From positions 1-64,000 of the forward strand of contig NZ_PPCW01000005.1 in the NCBI RefSeq assembly GCF_002959755.1: a DNA stretch of 64,000 nucleotides, written 5' to 3'. Shown here in pieces: positions 24,900 through 34,285 of the stretch. The notes below the pieces were generated by a model. That model did no database searches. It was not told the DNA's origin and saw only the letters and a list, made by a program, of their open reading frames with translations. The position numbers and the translations under genes are program-made. The DNA comes from Veillonella sp. T11011-6 (lineage in GTDB: Bacteria; Bacillota; Negativicutes; Veillonellales; Veillonellaceae). Numbering within the stretch: the first letter of the stretch is position 1; each line of letters starts with the position of its first letter.

Positions 24900-26540
24900 A
24901 TGAATCCATTAAAGCAAAAGCTAGACATTAATAACGAACGGTACAGAATTATTGTATCTATTAAAGAGGATTATTTAGACGGCAAATTATCCTTAGAAGA
25001 GGGTAACCGTATTCTAAAAGAGAAGTTAGGCACTTGCACGCCTGATGAGTTTGCTTATGCAGAGCAAAGTTTGAAAGGTGTATATAAGGATGAGGAAATC
25101 CTAGATAAGATGGATGATCTATTGAACTTATTTGATGGCGTATTAGTGCGTGCTGAGAATGAGTACCCTGAAAATCATCCATTATGGGCCTATTTGGAAG
25201 AAATCAATGCCGTTGAAAAGGTAGCTCTTGAAGTTGATGAATTGTTGAAACAAGAGAAGTTCATCAAGAATCCTTGGCTCGGTGTATTTGATTCCTTAGC
25301 GCAATGGCGTATTCATCTATCCCGCAAGCAAAATCAATTATATCCAATGCTTGAAGAACATGGATTTGATCGCCCTACACGTATCATGTGGACCTTTGAT
25401 GATGGCGTGCGTGATGCCATCTCTGCGTCGTATGCATTGCTTCGAGAAGATAAATACGAAGAATTTTTAGCATCCGTTCCTGAAACGTTGGCGAAATTGC
25501 GCGATTTGAATTCTAAAGAGTTAGAGGTTTTATTGCCAACATCCTTTAAATTACTAAGCGATGAAGAATTTGTGCGCATGAGCAAAAACGATCATGAAAT
25601 TGGTTATGCAATCATCAATCCGCCAGGTTTGTATGTGGTGGCAGGCATCAACGATTCAGCAGCTCAATTAAATGGAAATACTGCTAGTCAAAATGGTGCT
25701 GTATCTAATGAGTTCCTAAATGATTTAGCTGGATTATTGTCTAAATATGTAGGTCCTGTAGGTGGAGGGCAAGTTGGCAAGGATACAGTCCTCGACGTAG
25801 CCACAGGCAAATTGACTCTAGAACAAATCAATCTATTATTCCGTCATCTTCCTGTAGATTTGTCTTATGTAGATGAAAACGAACTTGTTAAGTTCTACAG
25901 CGATACACCACATCGTATATTCCCTCGCAGTGCCAATGTTATTGGCCGTGAGGTAAAGAACTGTCACCCTGCGAAGTCTGTTCACGTTGTAGAAGAAATC
26001 GTTGAGAAGTTCCGTTCAGGTGAGCAAAGTCAAGCTGAATTCTGGATCAATAAACCGGGATTGTTTATCTATGTTATTTACACTGCAGTACGTGATGAAC
26101 ATGGTAAATTCCGCGGTGTCTTAGAAATGATGCAAGACTGCACTCATATACGCGAACTGGAAGGTTCTCGCACACTATTGACGTGGGATAAGAGAGATTT
26201 TGTAGGGAATGCAGGAGATAGTACTAGTAAAGGTAACGATACTGATAAATCTTTAGCTCAAGAGGCTGCAGAAGAAGTAGATGAAGAACCACTCACTACC
26301 GATGCAGATGGTCGTTTCCATATCGATGCAAAGACTACATTGTCTAATTTAATTAAACAAAGTCCTGAGGTTGTAGATTATTTGATTTCCTTAAATCCTA
26401 AATTTGAGAAATTGAAAACACCGATGGTGAAAGTGATGGCAAAAGTGGCAACGATCAAGATGATTGCCGAACGTGGTGATTTTAATGTAGATGATCTTGT
26501 TGGTAAAATTGATGCCTTCATTAATAAAGCTAGAAAATAA
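24900..26540 (+). CDS. DUF438 / hemerythrin-like / PAS / DUF1858 multidomain protein
   Basis: This 546-residue cytosolic protein has the order seen in DUF438 proteins. There is an N-terminal helical domain (residues 1-80). A hemerythrin-like four-helix region follows at about 95-200 (HPLWAYL, HLSRKQNQLYPMLEEHGF). A PAS domain lies at about 330-440 (NVIGREVKNCHPAKSVHVV to RGVLEMMQDCTHIRELEG). After an acidic linker, a C-terminal DUF1858 region covers about 475-545 (TTLSNLIKQSPEVVDYLISL). Such proteins are thought to sense redox, NO or metal-bound ligands; no output domain is seen. The start at 24900 follows GGAGG; a longer frame from 24858 lacks a site. TATAAT at 24823-24828 may be its promoter -10. 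Confidence 0.8.
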   Translation: MNPLKQKLDINNERYRIIVSIKEDYLDGKLSLEEGNRILKEKLGTCTPDEFAYAEQSLKGVYKDEEILDKMDDLLNLFDGVLVRAENEYPENHPLWAYLEEINAVEKVALEVDELLKQEKFIKNPWLGVFDSLAQWRIHLSRKQNQLYPMLEEHGFDRPTRIMWTFDDGVRDAISASYALLREDKYEEFLASVPETLAKLRDLNSKELEVLLPTSFKLLSDEEFVRMSKNDHEIGYAIINPPGLYVVAGINDSAAQLNGNTASQNGAVSNEFLNDLAGLLSKYVGPVGGGQVGKDTVLDVATGKLTLEQINLLFRHLPVDLSYVDENELVKFYSDTPHRIFPRSANVIGREVKNCHPAKSVHVVEEIVEKFRSGEQSQAEFWINKPGLFIYVIYTAVRDEHGKFRGVLEMMQDCTHIRELEGSRTLLTWDKRDFVGNAGDSTSKGNDTDKSLAQEAAEEVDEEPLTTDADGRFHIDAKTTLSNLIKQSPEVVDYLISLNPKFEKLKTPMVKVMAKVATIKMIAERGDFNVDDLVGKIDAFINKARK

Positions 26541-26563
26541 ATATTTGCTTTTTTAGAATAAAT

Positions 26564-26599
26564 GGCTAGGTCCTATGACCTAGCCTCATTTTATTTTTT
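26564..26599 (+). terminator. Intrinsic terminator after the DUF438 gene
   Basis: GGCTAGGTC and GACCTAGCC form a perfect stem, followed by a T-rich tract (CATTTTATTTTTT). Confidence 0.85.
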
Positions 26600-26883
26600 G
26601 ATTAGCTGTTATATATTCAGCATACTTTTTTACACTGATTTTTACTGGGGTAAAATCAATAAAATAGATATAGATATCAAAACTATTTATATAAAATGTG
26701 TTGCACTAATTCATAATAAGCATACATTAATTTCTTATATTTCATCTGCTTTGTGTATACAAATTTATCTGAAAAGGGTAAAATAGATAATAATGAAAGT
26801 ATTTGCGGATGCAGTATTTTCTTATCTAAAACTACTTTTACAAGAGAAATTACGTATATATTAAAGGTGAGGATCTGGATACT
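26600..26883 (+). other. AT-rich leader region of pckA
   Basis: About 280 bases without a gene. One small hairpin is visible (GATTTTTAC/GTAAAATC, about 26637-26658), and several weak promoter-like AT stretches. I see no riboswitch or clear operator. Short frames here have no ribosome sites. Confidence 0.5.
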
Positions 26884-28512
26884 ATGTCGACAAGACGCGT
26901 TTGGAAGCAAAGTGAAATTAAAACAAACCCATTATTTTCTAAGATGCGCAGTACTATTGAAACTGCATTTTATGGAAACAATGTAACTCCTGTAACATCT
27001 GTGGCACAAGCGTATCAATTTGCCACTGAAGAACCTGGTGTTATCGTCCTCGATATGCCTGTGTATAAACCGGTGGAACAAGGTTTACCTGTAGATGCAA
27101 AGGTACTTGTTACAAACGACGGCAAAACTACAGGTCGTTATGCAAAAGCTCGTCGTATCATTGGCGATGAAGGTATCGACGAAGTAGAACTCGCTAACAT
27201 TGCCCGTGATGCCGTATATGATAGCCGTGGTAAAGAGTGGATTTCTGCTGAAACTATCGTAGGCCTTGATAAAAAATTCACAGCTCGTGCGCATTTGATG
27301 ATTCCAAAAGATCACGCATCTATCTTGTATTCTTGGATTATGAACTTCAAGTTCTTTGATGCAGCTGTAAAAGAGTTCTACAATGACAGTGTAGAAATTC
27401 CAGAAGGCGACATCTATATTTATTCTGATCCTGACTATGTGGTACCAGGTCATCCGGGTGGTCTTGCTATCTTTGATCCAGCTCATAACTGTGCTATGAT
27501 TCTTGGCATGCGCTACTTCGGCGAGCATAAAAAAGGTACCCTAACATTGGCATGGTCCTTGGCAAATCGCCTCGGCTATGTGGCATGTCACGGTGGTATG
27601 AAACGTTACAACCTTGAAAATGGTAAAAGCTACACAATCGGTGTATTTGGCTTGTCCGGATCCGGTAAGTCTACATTGACTCATGAAAAACATGATGGTC
27701 GTTATGATATTTCTATCTTGCATGACGATGCGTATATTATCAATACAAACGACTTGAGCTCCATTGCACTAGAACCTACATACTTCGATAAAATGCAAGA
27801 TTACCCTGTAGAACATCCTGCTAACGAATTCTTGTTAACACTACAAAACGTAGGTGTAACAATGGATGAAGAGGGCCGCAAGGTTGTATTAGCTGAAGAT
27901 ATACGTAACAATAACGGTCGTGCTATCAAGTCTCAATTCTGGACAGATAACCGTGTAAACTATGTAGATCAACCAGTTAATGCAATTGTATGGCTAATGA
28001 AAGATAAAACATTGCCACCAATCCTCAAAATTAACGATCCTGTATTGGCATCTACAATGGGCGCAACACTTGCAACACGCCGTTCTACAGCAGAAAAGCT
28101 CGATGCTCATGTTGATCCAAACGCCCTTGTTATTGAACCATATGCGAACCCATTCCGTACATATCCATTGGTTCGTGACTATGAAAGCTACAAAAAGTTG
28201 TTCTCTGAATGTGGCGTACAATGTTACATCATGAACACAGGCTTCTTCTTGGAAAATAAAATTCCTAAAGAAGTGACTCTTGATTTGTTAGAACGTTTGG
28301 TAGAAGGCACTTTGGATTTCAAACCATTCTACAAATACGAAAATCTCTCCTATGTAGAGGTTCCTGGTTTTGAACCTCCATTCCAAGTGCGTGAATACCA
28401 TCACCAACTACACAAAGCGTTCGAATTCCGCTATGACTATGTAGAAAAACTCATCGGTCATAAAAACGAATTGCCACAAGAAGTATTGGATGTACTTAAA
28501 ACATTAATGTAA
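26884..28512 (+). CDS. pckA: Phosphoenolpyruvate carboxykinase (ATP)
   Basis: PckA interconverts oxaloacetate + ATP and PEP + CO2 + ADP. In a lactate- and organic-acid-using anaerobe it would feed gluconeogenesis. The 542-residue protein has the kinase P-loop GVFGLSGSGKSTLTHEKH near residue 252 and the metal/oxaloacetate block SILHDDAYII. The DPDYVVPGHPGG region is also family-like, and the fold-defining order matches ATP-type PEPCK although the P-loop has Ser rather than Thr after Lys. The ribosome site before this ATG is weak (GGTGAGG 13-18 bases away), so the exact start is less certain than the gene. It is a single-gene unit. Confidence 0.88.
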   Translation: MSTRRVWKQSEIKTNPLFSKMRSTIETAFYGNNVTPVTSVAQAYQFATEEPGVIVLDMPVYKPVEQGLPVDAKVLVTNDGKTTGRYAKARRIIGDEGIDEVELANIARDAVYDSRGKEWISAETIVGLDKKFTARAHLMIPKDHASILYSWIMNFKFFDAAVKEFYNDSVEIPEGDIYIYSDPDYVVPGHPGGLAIFDPAHNCAMILGMRYFGEHKKGTLTLAWSLANRLGYVACHGGMKRYNLENGKSYTIGVFGLSGSGKSTLTHEKHDGRYDISILHDDAYIINTNDLSSIALEPTYFDKMQDYPVEHPANEFLLTLQNVGVTMDEEGRKVVLAEDIRNNNGRAIKSQFWTDNRVNYVDQPVNAIVWLMKDKTLPPILKINDPVLASTMGATLATRRSTAEKLDAHVDPNALVIEPYANPFRTYPLVRDYESYKKLFSECGVQCYIMNTGFFLENKIPKEVTLDLLERLVEGTLDFKPFYKYENLSYVEVPGFEPPFQVREYHHQLHKAFEFRYDYVEKLIGHKNELPQEVLDVLKTLM

Positions 28513-28558
28513 GGTGAGCTAAACACCCAAACAAAAGTGAATTAAATGCTCAAATTAA

Positions 28559-28584
28559 AGGCCCTCCGTATGGAGGGCTTTTTA
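28559..28584 (+). terminator. Intrinsic terminator after pckA
   Basis: AAGGCCCTCC, loop GTAT, GGAGGGCTTTTT: a strong stem plus U tract. Confidence 0.88.
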
Positions 28585-28702
28585 TATAATTCTTATAATT
28601 CTAGAACCGATGTATTATCTTGTAATTAATGGACATTATATCTTGTATTTTGGTAATAAATAGTTATAATTAAATAATAATGTTTTGTTATAAGGTGTTT
28701 CT

Positions 28703-29608
28703 ATGGATATAAAGGATATTAAATATATAAGTACCATCGTCGAGATGGCATCGTTTTCAAAGGCATCTAAAAAACTATATATTTCTCAGCCTGCATTGAG
28801 TCAAAGTATTCGTCGTATCGAAGCTGAGTTAGGGGTGCCTTTATTTGCTCGAGATCGTACAAAGGTTGTACCAACGGCGGCAGCATTACAGATTGCTAAA
28901 GAGGGAATGCCCTTAGTAGGAAAGGTAGAGGCTTTAACGCAGTCTATCATTAATCAAGGATCTGATGCAGCTTATCATGTGCGGATTGGGTTGTCTCAAT
29001 TTTATGGCCATCATATGCTAGGAAAAACATTGAAGAGTTTTCAACAAATTGAACCTTCTTGGGAATTCCATGTAGTAGAAGGGGAATCACATTTTTTGGA
29101 ACAACAAATTTGCGATGGTTTAGTAGATGTAGGACTATTTCCGACGCCGATTTATTCTCAAGCTCTTGAAAGCTATCCTGTATTAGACGAGCAAATTCTA
29201 TTAGCCATTAGTGTGGAGAATAAAAAGGCCATAGCCATTGCAGATTCGCTTATGTCACCGAATGGAATACATGAAATAGCACCGTTTGGAGCCTTTCCGT
29301 TTATTTTGCTACGTGAAGGTCTTAAGTTGCGGACCTTGGTAAATCGTTTGTGTCAGGCTGAGTCCTTTGTACCTAAAGCGGTTATTGGTTCTGAAAACCT
29401 GGATACTTGTAGATCCTTGGTAGAGGATGATTATGGTATTACATTCTTGCCAAGCACATTAAATAGTAAGGGCGATGATGATAAGGTTAAGTTTTATCCC
29501 CTTGCATCGAAATTGTGTTTCCGTCAGTTAGTGTTGGTTGCACGATCGGATAGAGCTAAGCGATTCCATCTAGCTGAAGTAGCACAGATTATGCAACAAT
29601 TTTTATAA
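28703..29608 (+). CDS. LysR-family transcriptional regulator
   Basis: A 301-residue LysR regulator. The N-terminal winged helix has the classic pattern FSKASKKLYISQPALSQSIRRIE followed by ELGVPLFARDR. Residues about 90-295 form the periplasmic-binding-like effector domain. The target may be the neighbouring pckA or cooS units, but nothing in the sequence proves it, and no inverted-repeat T-N11-A site was singled out. Only a weak ribosome site (TAAGGTG) lies upstream. Terminators separate it from both neighbours. Confidence 0.9.
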   Translation: MDIKDIKYISTIVEMASFSKASKKLYISQPALSQSIRRIEAELGVPLFARDRTKVVPTAAALQIAKEGMPLVGKVEALTQSIINQGSDAAYHVRIGLSQFYGHHMLGKTLKSFQQIEPSWEFHVVEGESHFLEQQICDGLVDVGLFPTPIYSQALESYPVLDEQILLAISVENKKAIAIADSLMSPNGIHEIAPFGAFPFILLREGLKLRTLVNRLCQAESFVPKAVIGSENLDTCRSLVEDDYGITFLPSTLNSKGDDDKVKFYPLASKLCFRQLVLVARSDRAKRFHLAEVAQIMQQFL

Positions 29609-29674
29609 TTTATGCATGATAAAATATACATTAATATAAGTGGTTTAAACATATATATAATCAAATTTATAGAT

Positions 29675-29724
29675 AAAAGAGGTTAATTCCTTGATTATAA
29701 GGGAATTAACCTCTTTTGGTTTTA
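29675..29724 (+). terminator. Intrinsic terminator after the LysR gene
   Basis: AAAAGAGGTTAATTCC pairs with GGAATTAACCTCTTTT, a 16-bp stem with A and U tracts on both sides, so it could work in both directions. Confidence 0.85.
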
Positions 29725-29814
29725 TGAAAAGAATCTGAAAGTATCGAATAATATAAATATATTATTTACCGTGGTTTGTAGGTGTTTATGGGGCAAAAAA
29801 ATCACAAAATTTGA

Positions 29815-29843
29815 TTGACAAATGTCCTTTCAGAAAATATACT
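29815..29843 (+). promoter_or_regulatory. Strong promoter of cooS
   Basis: TTGACA (29815-29820), exactly 17 bases, TATACT (29838-29843). About 120 bases of leader follow, with a perfect 14-bp palindrome GGCCTACGTAGGCC (29937-29950) four bases before the AGGAGG ribosome site, where it could tune translation. The gap from 29609 otherwise holds only the LysR terminator. Confidence 0.75.
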
Positions 29844-29965
29844 AAAAGTAGTTTAAAACATATTTAGAAGATAGGATTTAAAACCCATCGTTGAGGTGGA
29901 ATTAAGAAAGAATATGTTTTCTTATTAGTATTGGTTGGCCTACGTAGGCCCCTAGGAGGATTATT

Positions 29966-32128
29966 ATGAGTAAAGATGCGGAAAACAAAAACACCCATGA
30001 CCATAGCCATGGCGAACATCATCATGATCATGAACATCATCATGACCATGACCATTGCCATTGTGGCGGTCACCATCACGATCACGACCATGATCACCAT
30101 CATGACCATGACCATAGTCATGGCAAAGCGTTGCCTACGGATAAATGGGTGCCACACACTCACGAACCAGGGGTACCTCATGAACATGGCGTAAACGATT
30201 ACATGAAAGCCGTTGCAGAGTACCGTAAAACATGGCCTACAAAACAAGATGTTATCGAACAAACACCAGATCCTGCTGTACGCGAAATGATTCTTCGCAT
30301 GGAGCAAATTGGTTGCGATACAGTATTTGACCGTTTTGATAAACAACAACCACAATGTACATTCGGTATTGCCGGTGTATGTTGCCGTATTTGTTTCATG
30401 GGTCCATGTAAAATTACACCTAAGAGCCCTCGCGGTGTCTGCGGTGCCGATGCTGACCTTATCGTAGCTCGTAATATGACACGTGCTGCAGCAGGTGGTT
30501 TGACTCAACATGGTGCGCATGCTCGTGAAATTTTGATTTCTTTGAAAGCTGCTGCTAATGACCAATTGGATATTCCAATTATGGGCGAAGAAAAAATTCG
30601 TACTGTATGTAAAGCTTTCAACATCCCTGAAGAAGGCCGTTCCTTAAAAGAAGTGGCAAATGACTTGGCAGATGTTCTATTAGAAGATTTGAGCCGTGCA
30701 TTGCCTGGCGAATATAAAACTATTACAGCGTTGGCTCCAGCTGAACGTCGCGAAGTTTGGAAAAACTTGGATATCTTGCCTATTTCCGCGTACAATGAGG
30801 CTTTTGATGCATATCATCGTACATGCGTAGGTACAGATGGCGATTGGGAAAGCAATATGAAACAATTCTTGCGTTGTGGTCTTGCTTTCACATTCACTGG
30901 CGTAGTAGCAGCAGACATCGCAACAGACGCATTGTTCGGTCTTGGTGGTCGTCGTACATCCAAAGTTAACATCGGTGCTTTGAAAAAAGGTTATGTTAAC
31001 ATCGCTGTTCATGGTCACTTGCCAACATTAGTATCCCAAATTTGTAAAATTGGTGCTTCTGAAGAGTACTTAGAAAAAGCAAAAGCTATCGGTGCTAAAG
31101 GTATCCAATTCTACGGCATCTGCTGCTCTGGTTTGTCCAGCATGTACCGTTATGAAAATGTTATTCCATTGTGTAATGCTATCGGTGCTGAACTTGTACT
31201 TGGTACAGGCGCTCTTGACTGCTGGGTAGCTGACGTTCAAGACGTATACCCTGCTATCATGGACGTAGCACGTTGCTTCAACACAAAAGTTATCACTACA
31301 TCTGATGCAGCTCGTTTACCAGGTGCAGAACACATCGGTTACGACCATCACCACACTAACTTGTCTGAAACAAAAGAATTGGCGCGCAAAATCTTGGATC
31401 GCGCTCTTGAAGCTCATGAATTGCGCAAAGGTATGCCTGTATTCATTCCGCCATATGAAATCACTGCAGAAGTTGGTTTCTCTCCAGAATCCACTGTTAA
31501 ACATTATGGTTCCTTTAAACCATTGGCAGAGGCTTTAAAATCTGGTAAAGTTCGTGGTATCGTTAACGTAGTAGGTTGTTCCAACCCACGCGTTATCTAC
31601 GAAAAAGCAACTGTAGATATCGTTGATACACTTATCAAAAATGGCTGTATCATCTTAACAAATGGTTGTGCATCCTTCCCATTGATGAAACTTGGTTACT
31701 GTAATACAGATGCTATTAAAAAATGTAGCCCTGCATTGCAAGAATTCTTGGGCGATGATCAACCACCAGTATGGCATGTTGGCGAATGTGTAGATAATGC
31801 ACGTTCCTCCGGTATCTTTGCTGGTATTGCTGGTGAATTAGGTCTTAACTTACCGCAAATGCCATTTGCAATGTCTAGCCCTGAATGGTCCAACGAAAAA
31901 GGTATTGATGCATCCCTTGGCTTCCGTTTGATGGGTATCAACTCTTACCACTGTGTTGAGCCACCTACACAAGGCTCTGATGCTGTTACAAAATGGCTTA
32001 AAGAAGACACTAAAGACATCTTAGGTTCTGTTATGTATGTAAATACAGATCCTGCTAAAGTAGCTGAAAAAATCTTAGCAGATATTGATGCTAAACGTGC
32101 TGCTTTAGGTTGGGCTGAAGTAAAATAA
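29966..32128 (+). CDS. cooS: Anaerobic Ni-CO dehydrogenase with a histidine-rich N-terminus
   Basis: CooS oxidises CO to CO2 (or the reverse) at a Ni-Fe-S C-cluster. Cys131, 139, 140, 143, 148 and 159 form the B/D-cluster region (GVCCRICFMGPCKI). C-cluster ligands are seen in AVHGHLP, GICCSGLS, GALDCWV, VVGCSNPR, TNGCASFP and GECVDNAR. Residues 11-52 are an extension with 24 histidines and two cysteines, absent from most CooS proteins and like the nickel-binding tail of CooJ. The 720 residues exceed the usual 620-640 by about this extension. AGGAGG precedes the ATG. No acetyl-CoA synthase, CooF or CooC gene lies in the window, so partners must be elsewhere. Confidence 0.93.
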   Translation: MSKDAENKNTHDHSHGEHHHDHEHHHDHDHCHCGGHHHDHDHDHHHDHDHSHGKALPTDKWVPHTHEPGVPHEHGVNDYMKAVAEYRKTWPTKQDVIEQTPDPAVREMILRMEQIGCDTVFDRFDKQQPQCTFGIAGVCCRICFMGPCKITPKSPRGVCGADADLIVARNMTRAAAGGLTQHGAHAREILISLKAAANDQLDIPIMGEEKIRTVCKAFNIPEEGRSLKEVANDLADVLLEDLSRALPGEYKTITALAPAERREVWKNLDILPISAYNEAFDAYHRTCVGTDGDWESNMKQFLRCGLAFTFTGVVAADIATDALFGLGGRRTSKVNIGALKKGYVNIAVHGHLPTLVSQICKIGASEEYLEKAKAIGAKGIQFYGICCSGLSSMYRYENVIPLCNAIGAELVLGTGALDCWVADVQDVYPAIMDVARCFNTKVITTSDAARLPGAEHIGYDHHHTNLSETKELARKILDRALEAHELRKGMPVFIPPYEITAEVGFSPESTVKHYGSFKPLAEALKSGKVRGIVNVVGCSNPRVIYEKATVDIVDTLIKNGCIILTNGCASFPLMKLGYCNTDAIKKCSPALQEFLGDDQPPVWHVGECVDNARSSGIFAGIAGELGLNLPQMPFAMSSPEWSNEKGIDASLGFRLMGINSYHCVEPPTQGSDAVTKWLKEDTKDILGSVMYVNTDPAKVAEKILADIDAKRAALGWAEVK

Positions 32129-32168
32129 ACTACAGTCGAATTAAATAGTACATTTTGTACATAATAAT

Positions 32169-32222
32169 ACCCTCAAAGGCTTAATTACTAATGTAGCTAA
32201 GTCTTTGAGGGTTTTCTTTTTG
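32169..32222 (+). terminator. Intrinsic terminator after cooS
   Basis: ACCCTCAAAGGCTTA pairs with TAAGTCTTTGAGGGT and is followed by TTTCTTTTT. Confidence 0.85.
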
Positions 32223-32762
32223 TCGATTTAAAACTGGTGGTTTCTATTGTATTTGAAAGCTGATTTATACTAGTAATATTAATATTCTATGGATTATGAA
32301 ATGGGACATAGTAAATAAAATTAGAAACTATATGCAGGTGTTGAATATAGGAATGTTTTGACAACGAAAAAAGGACTCCAACTGGAGTCCTTTTTTCATG
32401 TAAGGGGAGTGTTAGTATTAATATCAAATGAACCATGTATTTAAACAAGTAGTAGGTTTGGGGTTAGTAATACTTGTCGGGAGATAAATACACGTATGGT
32501 AACCAGGGAATTGTTACCTCTATTTATCATTTGACATTGTCATTATAAGAACAATAAATGAGTCAAAAATGAAGTTTTTTAAGAAATTTCTTTTAATTTC
32601 TTGAAATTCTAAAAAAGATAATAATTAAGTTTAATTATTGTTGATAAATACGGGGTAATTTTGGTATTATATATAAAGGAGAAGTTGTATATTTTATAAA
32701 GGTTTAATGGCTATTAGAGTTTTATAAAGTATACAGCTCTATAGCATGAGAGGAGCAGTCAT
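32223..32762. other. Long non-coding gap with two structured elements and a promoter
   Basis: A perfect bidirectional terminator-like hairpin with A and T tracts sits at 32367-32396 (GGACTCC/GGAGTCC). It has no gene before it apart from the already terminated cooS, so it may end a small RNA. A second structure pairs GATAAATA (32483-32490) and GGTAAC (32498-32503) with GTTACC (32513-32518) and TATTTATC (32521-32528). TTGATA (32641) and TATTAT (32665), 18 bases apart, are a likely promoter for the next gene. Confidence 0.5.
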
Positions 32763-33125
32763 ATGAGGAAAATATTTACCATATTGTCCCTTTTGTGGCT
32801 ACTCAGTATAGGGGGGACTGCTAACGCAACGGACTGGTACTATGTTGGACCAGATGCATCAGGAAACCAATTATTTATTGACAACGACAGTGTTCAAAAA
32901 AGTGATTATGATGCGCTTTTGTGGCTGCGGGTCAATGAACTGGGTGGCGACGAATTGCGATATAAAGTGTATATAAGTAGATATAACCGTACCATGGAAA
33001 CATTAAAGGTAGATGCATACATGGCTGACGGTACACCCTATGAAAATGTAGAGTTCAATGAAAACCCTGAACCTATTGAAGGCAATACAAATGGTCAAGC
33101 CATTTATAATTTATTATGGCAATAA
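32763..33125 (+). CDS. Secreted small protein, surface-adhesin-E-like fold
   Basis: A 120-residue protein with a signal peptide (hydrophobic 5-18, likely cleavage after ANA). The mature part starts TDWYYVGPDASGNQLFIDND and resembles the small adhesin-E-like secreted proteins in which a Trp-Tyr start is followed by an ID-x-x-S strand. No cysteines. GAGAGGAG precedes the ATG. It is a single gene between its own promoter and a strong terminator. Location in the periplasm or at the surface is inferred; the function is unknown. Confidence 0.7.
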   Translation: MRKIFTILSLLWLLSIGGTANATDWYYVGPDASGNQLFIDNDSVQKSDYDALLWLRVNELGGDELRYKVYISRYNRTMETLKVDAYMADGTPYENVEFNENPEPIEGNTNGQAIYNLLWQ

Positions 33126-33164
33126 AAGAACCATCTAGCACAGCAAACTAGATGGTTCTTTTTT
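33126..33164 (+). terminator. Intrinsic terminator
   Basis: AAGAACCATCTAG pairs with CTAGATGGTTCTT, followed by a T run; it lies directly after the stop of the secreted protein. Confidence 0.88.
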
Positions 33165-33243
33165 ATATGTGTAAAAAATTTATAAATCTTAGGAATATTT
33201 TTTATATACAACATTCTCAATGGAGAATGGTATATACGGCAAT

Positions 33244-34272
33244 TTAAACTTGGGCTGAGTTGCGACTTAATTCCAAGTCTTGAATCATTTGGAGATCGTC
33301 TTGTGGAGAACGACCGCCAGTTGTTAAGTAGCCACCAACCATGATGCCGTTAAGGCCGCCTTTTAAAGCATAGGCTTGTAAGTCACGAAGATTGACTTCA
33401 CGACCGCCAGCTGTACGAATCAATGCGTTTGGCAAGATGAAACGGAATACAGCGAAGGTACGTAAAATATCTAATGGACGTAACGCTTTATTGCTTTCGA
33501 ATGGAGTACCTTTAACAGGGTTTAAAATGTTGAGTGGTACAGAGTCAATATGCAAGCGTTTAAGCTCGAATGCCATTTCTACGCGTTGTTCTAATGTTTC
33601 GTTAAGACCAAGGATGCCGCCGGAGCAAACGCGAATGCCTGCTTTTTGAGCGTTGTCGATGGTAGACATTTTATCATCGTAGGAATGGGTTGTACAAATA
33701 TCTGGGAAGTGACTAGGTGCTGTTTCGATATTGGAGTGGTATCGAGTTACACCTACTTCTTTCAATTTGAGAGCTTGTTCATAAGTTAACAAACCAAGAG
33801 AACAGCAAATTTCGAGGCCTACTTCATCTTTAATGCGGCCTAATACGCGAATGATTTGATTGAATTCGTTTGGGTTATTAGTATTACGACCACTTGTTAC
33901 GATGGAGAAGCGAATAGCGCCTGCCTCTTTAGCTTTGCGAGCCGCATCGAGGATGCTTTCATCATCCATGAACGGATATACTTGAACGCCTGTTTCGTGA
34001 TGTGCAGATTGAGCACAGAATTTACAGTTTTCAGGACATTTGCCAGATCGTGCATTTACAATGGCGCATACATCTACGGAGTTGTCATTGAAATGCTGAC
34101 GAATTTTATCTGCCATAGCGAGTAGAATCATCGTATCATCATCAGATGTATGAATTAACTCAATTGCTTCTTCTTTTGTAATTTCACCACCATGCATAAT
34201 ACGATTTGCTATGGTAAGGATTTTTTCGTATGTTCCCACCTGGGATGGTTGTTGATCTGTAGGCAAAGCCAT
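33244..34272 (-). CDS. bioB: Biotin synthase
   Basis: BioB is the radical-SAM enzyme that inserts sulfur into dethiobiotin. The cluster motif CPENCKFC supplies Cys79, Cys83 and Cys86, and the family blocks YHSNIETAPSHFPDI, CSGGILGLNE and LNPVKGTPFE are present. The 342-residue length is typical. AGGAGG lies six bases before the ATG. It is separated from bioD and bioA (28 kb away in the window) but shares a BirA-type operator with bioD, so the genes probably form one regulon. The promoter at 34324-34352 is overlapped by that operator. Confidence 0.96.
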   Translation of the reverse strand: MALPTDQQPSQVGTYEKILTIANRIMHGGEITKEEAIELIHTSDDDTMILLAMADKIRQHFNDNSVDVCAIVNARSGKCPENCKFCAQSAHHETGVQVYPFMDDESILDAARKAKEAGAIRFSIVTSGRNTNNPNEFNQIIRVLGRIKDEVGLEICCSLGLLTYEQALKLKEVGVTRYHSNIETAPSHFPDICTTHSYDDKMSTIDNAQKAGIRVCSGGILGLNETLEQRVEMAFELKRLHIDSVPLNILNPVKGTPFESNKALRPLDILRTFAVFRFILPNALIRTAGGREVNLRDLQAYALKGGLNGIMVGGYLTTGGRSPQDDLQMIQDLELSRNSAQV

Positions 34273-34285
34273 AATAGCCTCCTAA

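Noticed and set aside
29864-30565. Open minus-strand frame opposite the cooS start
   Set aside because: The Met/Val-rich translation is the antisense of the histidine codons; the plus strand carries an unmistakable enzyme.
29609-32762. Wood-Ljungdahl or CO-oxidation gene cluster around cooS
   Set aside because: No acetyl-CoA synthase, corrinoid protein, CooF, CooC or hydrogenase gene lies in the window.
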